DNA of 64,000 bases from positions 193,998 through 257,997 of the forward strand of contig NW_005178676.1 of NCBI RefSeq assembly GCF_000350225.1, written 5' to 3'. The stretch's first letter is position 1; each line of letters starts with the position of its first letter. The translations under genes and the position numbers were made by a program. The stretch is from Chondrus crispus. Taxonomy: Eukaryota; Rhodophyta; Florideophyceae; Gigartinales; Gigartinaceae. Under the pieces are notes generated by a model. That model did not search any database. It was not told where the DNA came from and saw only the letters and a list, made by a program, of their open reading frames with translations. Shown here in pieces: positions 1-11,112 of this stretch.

Positions 1-3000
1 TGTTGCAACTGCCAATTCCTCCTTTTTTCTTTCCGCCATCCATCACCGTGCCGGCGGTAAAGGCATGCGCTTCGCAGCATTCGTCGGGGCGCGCGCGCTC
101 TCCGTGCGACCAAGCGTCTGATTTTCTTCCGGTGCTGCCGCCACGCCGCGACAGTCGACCGCCCGAGCTCTCAAATCTCTTCTTTCTGGCGTCATCTTCA
201 TGGCGATGACGCGTCGTCCAGCGAAAGCAAGGCGTTCCCAAAAAGCTCTTGGTCATATGGCAGGGCTCATTCGTCGTGGCATCAGGGGGGGTTAAATGGC
301 CTTGTCCCTCTCTCCCGGGCTGCGCGTTCACCCCCTCGAGGGTCGTCCTCCGGCGCGCGCGGTGCCTTTCTTCCTTCGGGTTTTTTTTGTTTCCATCAAC
401 TCCAATGCGTACCGTGTACGTGCGTCGCGCAATGTAGTCGTCTTCTGTAGTCGTTTGCCCCTGACGTAGAAGAGGGGTTCGCTCTCGCTCTCGCTCCCGG
501 CCATACCGCGCCGATTCACATCGCAGTTTTGCACGCATGCGTGCAGCCGCTTTATACGTCCTCCAGGGGCGGCACGTCGACAGGGAGAACTGAACACTCC
601 TGCTCGTTTGCCTTCTTCGATTTAGAGGAGGACACTCTTTCGTGGCTCGTCCGCTATTTTTCGACCTTGCACAGTTAAGCTCATTTTGTGCGACCGTCGA
701 GAGGCCTTTCCGTACCGCCCTCCGGCTTACCCCCGATCCGAGCACCCCGTGCGGCCTGGTCCTTGTGTGTTGCGGAACTACGCCTTCTCTATCAATCCAT
801 TTTGACTTCCTCACCTCTATACGATTGTAACTCCGTTTTGGCGAGTGCTATGAGAGCCCTACTGTGTTTCTCGTTCCGCATACTCGTTGCATCACTATTC
901 ATTTTGGCAAAGCAGTTCGTACTGCTTCTGCCCTTCTCGGTAGCCTCGACAACCATCACGGGGTGGTCTGTCGCATATACGCACGCGTACTTCGTGACAA
1001 CAGCCTCAACCTGCATACCCCCAACCACCGTCAGACCCTCTCCCCTTTTCCTTCTGTTCCTCCACAGAACTGCTGACGGCGGGGATCCAGCTGCCCTTGA
1101 GCAGCCGCGGTGAGCGCTGCGTAGAAGATCAGCGGAAGGCCTCTCCCTGGTCGGAAAGGGGCGAGCGGCTCTGCGAGGACGACACGCACGCGGTTGCCGC
1201 TACTCCAGCGTCGGCGCGAGACCGCAGGGAGGCGGCGATGAAGTGATTACACGCGGGAAGGCGCTTGATGGCGCCGGGAAGGCTGGGACGCGAGCTAGTG
1301 GTGGTGGACGTGGTGGCGCCCCGTGTGAGGGGGTGGTGCGTCGGCGGCCTCCTTCATCCCACATCTTCCGGTAAGGTAAGTGAGGGGTACCGGGTCGACG
1401 TCCGGAACCCCTATCACGTTACGAATTTTCCACGGTCACGACTGCGGTCGGTCTCTCCCCCCTCCGAAGGGGGTGGCGGGGTGTCGGTTCGCTGCTGACT
1501 GCAGGCAGCGAGGCTCGTTTCTCGGTTCTTCCTCTGCGCGTCGGCCTCGTCGGCCGCGCGTGGTTGTCCTTCGGGGACGGCTTAACCTCTCCCTTTTACG
1601 CGGACCTCGTCCGTCTCCTACCGAGGAGGCGCGTGGTTGCCGCGCATACGGTACGCTCGCCTAGTATGTGTGGCCGAGTCCCGCCTATCGAGGCTACGAG
1701 GAGGAGAGTGTACGCTTACGGGTGCGCGCACCAAGCTGCGCGACAAGGAGGTGAGGGTCCCGACGATGGGTTCCCCTGCACGTTCTTGACGCGTACGGAA
1801 GGGCGGAAGGACTCGCTGATTGGAGCCGATGCCCTTGAGGACGGGTTCGCTTAAATCTTCTTGACGCGTGGGCGTGGGCGCGTCTGGGGTGCCGGCGGAC
1901 GTGACGATGCCCGAAAGTGCGCGCCGGCGTCGACGCACGTGCACGCAAGTCCGCTGAGGACGTGGGAGAGCTGACGGAGGTGCGGCTTCTTTGCGACAGT
2001 CTCCTGAATTCTTGTGTTGCCCAATCGGTCTCACTCATCCTGGACGTTCCGCTCTTTGTCCCTGCGTACGCGCGCAGAAGATGAGACGTTAGAGTAAGCA
2101 GCGTGGGAGGGTACCCATTACCCACACGGAGTGCGCCGTGGATTGGGACATTTTCTTGTAATACACGTGTACTGCGACCTTTTTCCGTCCGCCGCGCAAT
2201 CAGAAAATCATCCCAAAAATTGTCATAATTTCCCGCGAAAACAATTTCAGCCAAAAAATCAGACCACGGTTCCTGATTGGTGCGCTGTCGTCTGAGGAAA
2301 AAATCTTCCCAAAATTAAATCATGGCATGCGCCGTGATTAGCGACAAAAAGTTCTAATTGGGGCTGACAGTACACGTGTGTGCGCATATATTGGTGCCCC
2401 TCTGACCGAGTTGCTCTGGCGCTTACGCCCCTTCCTTAACTATCCTGGCGACTGTTGAGGCGAACGCAGCCTCACTCGCCTGCTCATCTGAAAACGCCTT
2501 TTGCGCGTTTCCTCGCGCACGACCGCTATCGATAGGGTCATGACCACGTCGTCCGTCGGGTTATCGGACCCGAATGCGGACTGAGGGCTCGAAGTGAGCC
2601 CGAACCTTCTCGGATATTCCGAGACACAAGCAACGGGGATTCTGGTCGCTTACTCTGCCCACCGAGGGGCTCTCGTGATTCCACCGCTGATCGCCTCGTT
2701 CGTCGGGCGCCCCTCCTCGCCGTGGTTGCTGGACTTAACGGATCGTCCGGCAATCCTGTTCGGGGGGGGTGTCCGACTTTTCCGATCCGAACGAGGTTTT
2801 GCGGTCCTCGTAATGTCGGTCATTACGAGGGCCCAACATTTTTTCAGGCAGTTCGTACTGTCCTGTTCTTATGTCTCGCGTCCTTGACGTCCGAGAAGTC
2901 AAGACGATTTGACTTGAACGCGTCCCCGGCTGTGACCCTCCGATAAGGTCCGCCGACCTCCTTCGCTTTCCCTTTTAGTCTGTTCGTGCAGGCTGGGGTT

Positions 3001-3032
3001 AATCCGCGAAGGAGCGGTTGAGGGCCCCCCCC
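1..3032. other. 3' internal region of A1, no convincing gene
   Basis: Sequence between the pol stop of A1 and its unseen 3' LTR. Only the last 100 bases or so next to pol align readily with A2 (compare 2930-3032 with 47240-47344). Farther left the two copies differ. Short open frames exist on both strands, but none has a recognisable domain. A plus-strand frame at about 1390-1854 has a stretch (about 1555-1620) that loosely resembles the region after residue 150 of the A2 antisense protein, so it may be a remnant of that gene. Positions 2160-2340 are AT-richer than the rest. Confidence 0.5.
2363..2392 (+). promoter_or_regulatory. LTR-like motif followed by TATA-like sequence
   Basis: GCTGACAGTACACGTG at 2363-2378 repeats a block found inside the A2 LTRs (from about 43110) and partly in the A1 LTR (from about 10912). 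ATATATT follows about 8 bases later. This could be a promoter for antisense transcription or a piece of LTR captured in the 3' region. Inference from motif only. Confidence 0.25.
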
Positions 3033-6000
3033 TTAAGCGTGAACGTCCGCGTCCACGGCTTGGGTGAGGTCTCTGCCGGTACGTCTCCGGAGGCGTTGGG
3101 CGTAACGAGACACCAACTCCTCTGGGACGTGAGTCCGCGCAGTCCAAGTGGGTGTGTCGTAATCCGCCCACTTGATGAGGAACTCCGTAGTTTCGTCTTC
3201 CATGACCCGATGTCTCAGTAGCCGTTCGACGGCATACTGCGTTCCCGCGGTGACCTTATCAGCGAGGTCCCGTGGGGTCGCCTTACTTGCTCGTGGCGCG
3301 TCTATCGGAGACGGCGCGTACACGCAGCGGTGGGCGGAGACTCGCTCGGTGACCCCCTCACAATCGATCGTGATGGTTCGGCGGTCATTGGCGAGCACGC
3401 GGTAGGGTCCGACAGCGGGCGAGGCGAGCTTGTTCGACGTCTTAGCCCCATCGGTGGGGTTGAGATATACGTATTCTCCGGGACGGAGCCCGGAATTAAT
3501 ACGTCGTATGCGCTTATCGAAGTCGCGCTTGTAGCGAGCCTGCGTCCGACGCAGGCTCCCGTATGCCTTTTGGATAGTCGAGTCCAAGGTCTTGAGGAAC
3601 TCGGCACGTTGGTTCCCCCTATCGGAAGGGGGCGCGTGGCCGTCCGCCCGTCGGAGAGAGAACTCCGGCGGTGGCCTGCTGAGCACGAGCTCAAACGGCG
3701 TGGTGCGTGTGGTGCGATGTACGTGGGAGTTGTACGGGTACGTAAGCGGCCCCACGTACACATCCCAGTCGTCCTGGTGTTCACCCACGTAGTTCCGCAG
3801 CATCGAGGCGATTGTTCGGTTATATCGCTCGACTTGCCCGTTCGTCTGGGGATGGTACGCCGAAGTGTACAAATTCGTTATCCCCAGAACGCGGCACGTG
3901 CTGTGGAAGAACTTGGCATTAAACTGAGGGCCGTTGTCCGAAAGCAACGTGCGAGGGACGCCGTACTTGAACACCCACGAGTCGCAGAACGCAACTGCGA
4001 CCGTGTACGCTGTTATCGTGCGGAGCGCAACGACTTGCGTTAGCTTACTGAAGCGGTCCGTAATCACGAGCAGGAACCGTTTTCCTGTCTTCGTCTTGGG
4101 GAGCGGCCCCAAGATGTCGATCGCGAGGCTCTCGAGGGGCCTCGTAGCTGGAAACAACCTCAATCGGTTGAGATGTTTTTTCAGCTTCACCCGGTTCATC
4201 GCGCAGGTTTGACACCCTTGCACCGTGGCTGCTACGTCTGCAGCCAGGTGGGGCCAGTATTACTCGCGTCGAAGTTCGTAGTACATACGGTTCTGGCCCG
4301 GGTGCCCCGCGATGGCCGGGTTGTGGCACAGGCGAAGGAGCCTGGCGCGGAGCGTCCGAGGTACCACCACCTGAACGATATCAGGGTCGAAGGGGTGTCT
4401 CCGTTTGAGCACCCCTTGGTGGTCCTCGAAGAACGCGGAGTCCCGGGACTCTGACTGTCGTGCCAAAACGGTTTGGCAGAAGTCATCCACGCGTTGCTCC
4501 TCGGCTATCTCCTCTATCGTAAGAGGGGCCGGAAGGTCGTCCTGCGGTGGGGCGACCGGGGAGTCGAGCGCGCCAGCCTCGGGGTCTTCGGCGCGCTGGA
4601 TGTCGGCGGCGTCAAACTCGTCGTTCTCCTCCCAAAACGAATTGGGTTCTTGGAGAGCGGGGGCTTCGTCGTTACCTCGCCGTTCGTCGCGCGTCCGTGC
4701 GCGCGACCTTGTTCGGGCTTCGGCTTGATTCCGTGTCGTTACGAAGACATGGACGGCCTGATGATCGCAGCTCGCGGTAAAAACGTGGTCGGCGAGCTCG
4801 TTCGATACGTCTCGAACTATCGTGCCCCCGTCGAAAGTGGGGACGTCGTCATCCACCTCAACGGTGGGGCGAGGGTCATCGGCGACCTTCGGCGATACGA
4901 GTCGTGACAGGGCATCGGGCACCTGATGCACGCGTCCGGGGCGGTACTGAATGGTGAAATCGTATTCAGCCAGACGTAGCCGCCACCGGGTGAGTCTTCC
5001 AGAACTCTCGGTGAGTGACATGAGCCATCGGAGGGCGTCATGGTCCGTCCGTACGGTGAACTTCGTGCCTTCTACGTACCGCAGTAGTGTGGGGACGGCC
5101 CACACTACGGCGAAGCACTCGCGTTCGGTAGCGCTGTAGTTGCGCTCACTATCGGACAGTGAGTACGACCAATACCCCACGGGGCGCCAGTCGTTCGGCT
5201 CTTCGTGCTCCTGAAGTAAGGTACAGCCGAGTTGGTAGGCACTCGCGTCGGTGTCTATCATGTACGGACGACCGTGCCGGGGCAACGCGACGATCGGCGG
5301 AGCGATCATGCACTTCTTAAGGTTCTCGAACGCCTGAAATTGCAGCTCCGTGGGATTATAGAAATCAGGATCCGAATCCTTGCGCGTCATGTCGGTCAGA
5401 GGACGTGCAATCTTAGCGAACCTCTTAACGAATCGGCGGTATACGTTACACGCCCCGAGGAACGAGCGCACTTGCGTCAACGTCCTCGGGAACGTGAACG
5501 TCTTGAAAGCGTCGGCCGCCGTATCGGCCACGCTCAACTTGCCTGGGGAGATGACGTGCCCCAGGTAGTGCACCTTCGGTCGGAAGATGCTGCACTTCTT
5601 GAGCTTAAGGGAGATACCGGAACTATGCAGTAAGCTCAAGACGGTATCGAGATGCCTCGCGTGTTCTCCGTGCGTACGGGAGAACACGATCACGTCGTCG
5701 AGATAGACGAGGCATATTTGCCAGCGGACTCCGGAGAGTATTATGTCGAGCGCACGTTGGAAGGTGGCCGGTGCCCCTTTGAGTCCAAACGGCATGCGCA
5801 AGTGGCGAAACGTGCCCATGTGCGTCGTAAACGTGGTCTTATCCCGGTCTTCCGGAGCGACCGGGATCTGCCAATAACCGGAATTGCAGTCCAACGTGGT
5901 GAAGACGGCTGCATCTCCTAACGAGTCGATGCAGTCGTCCATCCGTGGCAGCGGATACGAATCCGCTGCGGTCTTCGCGTTGATCCGCCGGTAGTCCACG

Positions 6001-7768
6001 CAGAACCGAAGAGAGCCGTCTTTCTTCGGTACGAGCACCACGGGGGACGCCCACTCGGTGCTCGCGGGTTCGATAACCCCTGCGTTCAACATCTTGTTGA
6101 CCTCCTTGGCGACCATTTCGCGCATGGCCGGGCCCTTCCGATAGGGCATAGAACGAATCAGTTTCGTTCTCGGTTCGAGGGGAATGCGATGCTCCGTGGC
6201 TTGGATCGTTCCAAGCGCACCGCTTCACAGACTCAAGTGCTTACGGAGCATCTCGAGTACGTGGCCACGGAGCTTGTCATCTTCGATGTATGACAGGTCG
6301 ATCTCTTTTTCCCAATTCATCGGTGGATTTTCGGGATCCTTTTCCTGGTGGAGTACAGTACCCCTCGCCGTCGGTTGGCATAAAGGTGACCGTTCGTCCG
6401 GGTCGACCCCCCTGCCCCCGGCGGTGGTCTTATCGTCGGAGTTGGATCGCCCAACTCCTACCCCACCGACTTGATCGGTCAAGTCGGTCAGGTGTAGCGC
6501 GTGCGCGATCCCCTCGGCGACCTTACGTTCGGGAGTGAGGATCGCGAGGGGGTTGCGCTTTGCGAATCCCACGACGGTGTGCTTCGGAAGCCTCTTTTCT
6601 CGTCGTGAGAAATTCGCGACGATGACGTCGAAGGTCTGATTCGGTAGGACCTCCGCGACGCCATTCGTTAGCCTCACTCCATGTCGGTGTTGGAGTGGGG
6701 GCTTGAGTTCCAGGAACACGAGGCCCCTCCCTGCGGTTGTCACACGCACGCCGGCTTGTCACATCGCGGGGATGGTAACCCAGCGGGCGATTCGGATCGC
6801 TTGCCGGGCCTCCTCGCGTACGTCTGGCCGACCCGTGTGTCGCCCGTGTCGCCTGGTAGGGAGAGTCGACTCCCCCTTTCCGTCGACGATGGCGACGGAA
6901 CCGCCTTGGCGTAGCTCCATTCGTTGAGCTTCGATGTCGATACATCGCACGTGCGTATCGATGAAGGCCGTGCCGAGGAGGACCGGCACGGCGAGCTGGT
7001 CTGCGACTACGAACGGAATTCGGAACACCGTGTTCCTCAACCGTACGGCCAGGCGGACGAAGGCCGAAAGCTTGAGGGGGTTGCTATTGGCGCCTGCCAG
7101 TCGTGGCACAGGTGCGTCGTGCACGACGTAACGCGTCCAATGGGGGGGAAGGTCGGCCTTCCTCACGACATTATACCCCGAGCACGTATCAACGGCGATC
7201 GTGCGGGGTTTAAATGCATTTCCCTCTGTGGCTATCGAGCCAAGGACGTTGTAGATCTTCGACGTCATAAGGCAAATGACGCCGTCGACAATCTTCGGGG
7301 CGGCCTTATCGGTGAGGTCGTTCCGCCCGGGCGTTCGATTTCGGTGCTGGCCCCGCTTGCGTTTCCTTCTCCCCCTTCCTTGGGGCGTCCGCGGATCAGT
7401 GACGCCCCAAGGATTACTCCAGTCCGTACGACACGGACCTTTCTCCGGCGACCTTAGGCTCGCGGGAGTCAGGGGGTCGACCGAATCTTTTTTTATGTCG
7501 TCGTTGCCCCTGTCGCCATCGTTACGCCTCACCGGGACGTCGGCTGTCCCCGTGCCTTGTTCTCCTAACGTCAGGCTTTCGGAGGCCTCGACGTGCGCTC
7601 CCTCCGGTATCGGCATTACAGGAGCTCCCGTGCTCGCCTCCGGTAGCGGGGGATGTATTATCGGACAATACCCCCCGTGTCCTTGGCGAGCACGCGGAGT
7701 CGGGTCTACTTCGTGGGGAAAAGACGGCTCACGCGACTGCGTGTACGTAACCGTCTTTACCCTTTTTT
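3033..7768 (-). pseudogene. pol: A1 pol: protease, RT, RNase H, integrase, chromodomain, with 3 stops
   Basis: One continuous frame in register with the intact A2 pol, interrupted by three nonsense codons. They lie at about 6759 (Ser to TGA after PAM), 6225 (Trp to TGA between the protease linker and RT) and 4260 (Tyr to TAA in the integrase zinc domain). Visible motifs: protease VDTCSG, RT TLDCNSGYWQ and YLDDVIVFS, RNase H DTDASAYQ, integrase AIDILGPLP, LLSDNGPQF and QVERYNRT, and a C-terminal chromodomain with IKWADYDTPTW. Catalytic residues of RT and integrase look intact, so the stops alone would inactivate it. The reading frame begins at the shift site at 7763-7768 inside the end of gag. 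Confidence 0.92.
7757..7768 (-). promoter_or_regulatory. A1 -1 frameshift site at end of gag
   Basis: On the minus strand gag ends AAA AAA GGG TAA. The pol frame lies one base back (CAA AAA AGG GTA) and is open through the gag stop. The same six-A run, GGG and TAA are kept in A2 at 52066-52077, although the preceding base differs (C here, G in A2). Confidence 0.6.
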
Positions 7769-10333
7769 GGAACTACCTGTGCTATCGGAGCTAACCTCCT
7801 GGCTATCGAAGGCCAGTTCTTCTTCGGGTAGCCGCCTGCGTGGGTCAGGACGATTCCCCCACTGCGGCTCAGCGGCCCTGGCGAAGTATTCGGGTACTTC
7901 CCGGCCTTGACCTGCGGCGTCCGGTCGTCGCAGGATATGGGAGACGAAGCAAGTGGGCTCGCCTTCGTGACCCTCCGTGGGTTGAGGGTACGGATCCTCT
8001 ACCCAGTCTTGCAGGTACATTATCGCATTTTGTACCTGTTGGGGTAACCGAGAACAGTCTCGGTCCCCTCTTTCTCCTTCACATGGGTACCTTCTGTCCA
8101 CCTGCCGGTAGGCGGGTCGATCCCGACGATCGACTTCGTTACGACGGTACCCGCCTCCACGGGGGGCGAAGCGTGCGCCCCCACCCCATCGGTTCGCGAA
8201 ACCTTGACGCGGGGGACGACCCTCGCCCGCCGCTTGCCGGAGGAGATTACGCGCACCGGGGCGCGTCTCCATCTGGTAGCGGTAGTTCCTGTACGCCGTG
8301 AACATTCGTTGTTCCGGCGACAGGAACGGGCACGCGTACATGGCATGCCCGTACGTACGGCATAGCCAGCACACGTACGCGCTGCCGTCCGTTGAGGCGA
8401 AGGTCGCCGCGTGCCGCGCCTCCTCAACGGTGAGGAGGGGCACGCGAGGCGCTCCACCTCCTGCGTCTCGGTTCGATATGTCCAGCTCTGCGACCCGGGG
8501 GTCCGTACCCCTTGCCACTCTTGGAGTGGCCGCGAACGCGGTCGCGTAACTCGATGTCGTTCCGGTCGACATCGGTGAGAGTGTTCGTGCCCCCACGGGC
8601 CCTGCTCCTTCCGTAATGAGGACAGGGTCGGCCTGCCACTCATCCTCCCCGATATGGAGGGTCGAGGCGGGCGAACTTGTCGCGGCGGACTTCGTAGTCC
8701 TGCCAGCCCTCCCTGCCGGTTTCGAATCCGGCAGAGGTAAACCGTGCCGAGCGCGGTACGTTGTACCTTCCGCCGTGGCGATACGGCGGATGGTCGGAAG
8801 ATCGGTCTTCTGACTGCCTGGCAGCCTTTGCACAGTTTCGGATACGGCGGCACGGGTTGCCGGTGCAAGTCCCCGCACGAAGTAGTGCGCGAGGGACTGT
8901 TCAGAGAAGACTGCCGTGCATCGGAACGCAGCAGTCTCCAGTCGGTCAGCAAACGTGCTTTCCGTCTCATGCGATTGCGATTGCTGTCGCGCCGTAGCGA
9001 CAGCGTCGTACGCTTCACCTAACACGTCGTCCGTGAGGTAGCGTTTTAAGAATTAATTCACGAGCCCCGGCCAGCTCACGTCGTCGTGGAGCTGGCCGGC
9101 GCGGAGGCCACGCATCGTATAACTCGTATACAGGCGCTCCGCGTCGCGCTCGAGGAAGTGAGCGAGAACTCGTACGGCAACACCTTCGGTCAGGTGTTGC
9201 GAGTTGAAGGTGATTCGGATATCCTTCAAAAACGGCAGCAGCTGGATCGGGTCGGTACCGTCGAAGCTGCGCATCGTGGGACGGATCCCACGACAGCGTT
9301 GGACGTACTTCGCGATCCGTCCCGCGTCACCCGAGGTAACGAGCGTCGAGGTGTTATCCAAGCGGTACATACGATAGTCAGCAACGGCGCTGAACTCTTG
9401 GATCATCGTATGTACCAGTTCGAGCCCGGGTTCAGCGGGACCCAGCGTGCCGAAGGAGGTAACCGGTAGCGTACGGACGTGTACTGGACCTGGATGCTGG
9501 GCGTAACTCGCCGGTGGGTAGCCGCCCCAGCGGGGATCGACGGCGAACATTGGTTCTCCGGATCCGCGGGCGGCTCCTCCACGGTCCTGTTCGTCCGCGT
9601 ACGATACGCGGTCCACTTGCCGCCTACTTCCGGCGATAGGAGGCAAGGCTTGGGTCTCAGACGCGAAGTTCGCGTCTATCGGAGTACGGCTTCCTTCTGC
9701 AGTCCGACTGGTAGCGGCACCAGTCGGACGCCAACCTTCGGGGGCGGCGGCGCTCGGAGGTACGGGACCGCCGGGCCCTCTCGAGGTGGCACCGGGTAGC
9801 CCTTCGGCCATGGTACGTTCCATGTCACGAGCACGCCGACGAGTGGCGTCGAGCTCAGCGGAGAGGTGCGCGAACGCACCCAATTGCTCTGCGATCGGAG
9901 AGGTTCGGTCCTCCAGTCGTCTCACCGAGGTCGGCCTCTCAGGGCGACCTTGCCCGGACGGTCCGGGCGAGGCGAAACGGGAGTCTTCGACGAGCACTAT
10001 CCGCGATTGTAATTCGTCGATCAGTGCTCGGAGATTCTCTAAGGACTGCGTCACTCTATCGAACATTCCTTCACGCAGGGAGCGGAGTTCGGCCATACAT
10101 CGAGTGTATAAATGGTCCGATACATCGATCCGAAGGGAAGTACGGACTTCTTCGATGTATTCGGCTATGCGTTCGAACATCGCCGCCGCTCTTTCCTCGG
10201 AGGATCCGAGCGACGGTTCGCGGTCACGAAGACCTGCGTTGCCGTCGCCCGACGGGGCGGATGGGGACTGCACAGCGGCCGGACTCAGATCCGCCGCTTC
10301 TGAGCGGATCGAGGGCTCAAACTCTTGGCTCAT
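7757..10333 (-). pseudogene. gag: A1 gag, one nonsense codon
   Basis: Equivalent of the 856-codon A2 gag. The frame runs without a shift from ATG at 10333 to TAA at 7757. A single CAA-to-TAA change stops it at about 9053, where A2 has VNQFLKRYL. It also has a two-residue insertion (ARQQSQSHE against ARQQSHE). Parts in order: charged N-terminal coiled-coil region, Pro/Gly-rich linker, capsid-like helical domain, and a CCHC zinc knuckle (CWLCRTYGHAMYAC) near the C-terminus. Structural protein of the particle. Confidence 0.9.
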
Positions 10334-10399
10334 CTCAACGCGATCGGTTCGCAGAGGGAAGCGGAAGTCTTCTCGGAGATCGGACTCCAGCGTCTTCTA

Positions 10400-10412
10400 G
10401 ATCGGGAGACCA
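10400..10412 (-). other. A1 primer binding site
   Basis: On the minus strand TGGTCTCCCGATC begins one base after the 5' LTR end, as expected for a minus-strand tRNA primer site. The sequence is close to those of A2 (TGGTATCCCGACC) and B (TGGTCTCCCGACC). I cannot assign the tRNA. Confidence 0.6.
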
Positions 10413-10413
10413 C

Positions 10414-11112
10414 TGTAGCATAAACACCCCCAGCGATAGGGGTGTATGCACAGTTCGACCGAGACCCTTGTCGATCGGGAAGACGGGGGTGAAGCGGGAC
10501 ACCAGCTAACGGCACCGGGCAGCGGGCCCGGGTAGCGTGGTAGAGCGGGAACGGGGAGGACGCCGGTACGCGCGAGCGGTTCGACGCCTCGACGCCCCGG
10601 CGCCGTACTGGGTAACGATCCAGTACCGACGGGCGGAGGCGGAGCCGGCTCGTAGGCGTACCGCGCGCGTCCTCAACCCGCGCTCGGTGCCGTTTCTAAG
10701 GTAATTAGCGAGCGATACCTTAGAATAAGCGGGAAGCCGGACCTTGACGGTCGGTCGGTGACAACTCCGTCCTTGTCCTCCTCCACCGCCGCCGGTCCGC
10801 TCCATATTTAATGTACAAAACAATCTATCATAACACTACAGTACCGAGGTACTGTAGTGGGCTACTGTAGTGCAGGTCGGCCTGCACTGTAATACTGTCA
10901 GCTATGTCGAGGCTGACAGTACACGTATTACCCGTGGTGCATGCGCGTTTCGTTCGCGCGGTACACGTGTACAGGTGTGCACGCGTGCGCCCTGTACCCG
11001 AGGGGTACACGTGGCCACGCGCGGTAGTACTGTAGAGCATCGAGCTCTACAGCACTAGATCCCGTTGCTGATCTAATCTAACTAAAAAGCCCCAGGGGGG
11101 GATTATACTACA
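10414..11112 (-). repeat. A1 5' LTR (699 bp)
   Basis: Bounded on the plus strand by TGTAGCATAA and TTATACTACA, which form an imperfect terminal inverted repeat. Its right end abuts the truncated integrase of gypsy B. A TTAAATA box on the minus strand (10805-10819 region, shared with the A2 LTRs) is a candidate TATA element for gag-pol transcription. A row of perfect or near-perfect palindromes lies at 10834-11052: arms CACTACAGTACC at 10834-10859, AGTGCAGG/CCTGCACT at 10869-10888, ACTGTCAGC/GCTGACAGT at 10894-10920, GTACACGTGTAC at 10961-10972, CTGTAGAGC/GCTCTACAG at 11030-11052. Confidence 0.85.

Larger units (their letters stand above)
1..11112 (-). mobile_element. Gypsy element A1 (chromovirus type), 3' end outside window
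   Basis: Minus-strand Ty3/gypsy element of the same family as A2 (42613-55324). Read from right to left it has a 5' LTR, a primer binding site, gag, then pol with protease, RT, RNase H, integrase and chromodomain, then about 3 kb of 3' internal sequence running off the window. Gag and Pol are nearly the same as in A2, but each carries nonsense codons (one in gag, three in pol) without any frameshift. Its 5' LTR ends at 11112 exactly where the integrase of gypsy B stops, so A1 inserted into B. The target duplication cannot be checked because the left end is missing. Confidence 0.9.

Noticed and set aside
1694..2254. 186-codon minus-strand frame in the A1 3' region
   Set aside because: No motif, changes from an AT-rich to a strongly Arg/Ser-rich half, and no match in A2.
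3330..4043. 237-codon plus-strand frame
   Set aside because: Complement of the integrase coding region of A1; the same kind of shadow occurs under A2.
8715..8732. GCCGGTTTCGAATCCGGC resembling a tRNA T-arm (also at 53025-53042)
   Set aside because: It lies inside gag in both A copies and is conserved as codons; no acceptor or anticodon stem around it.
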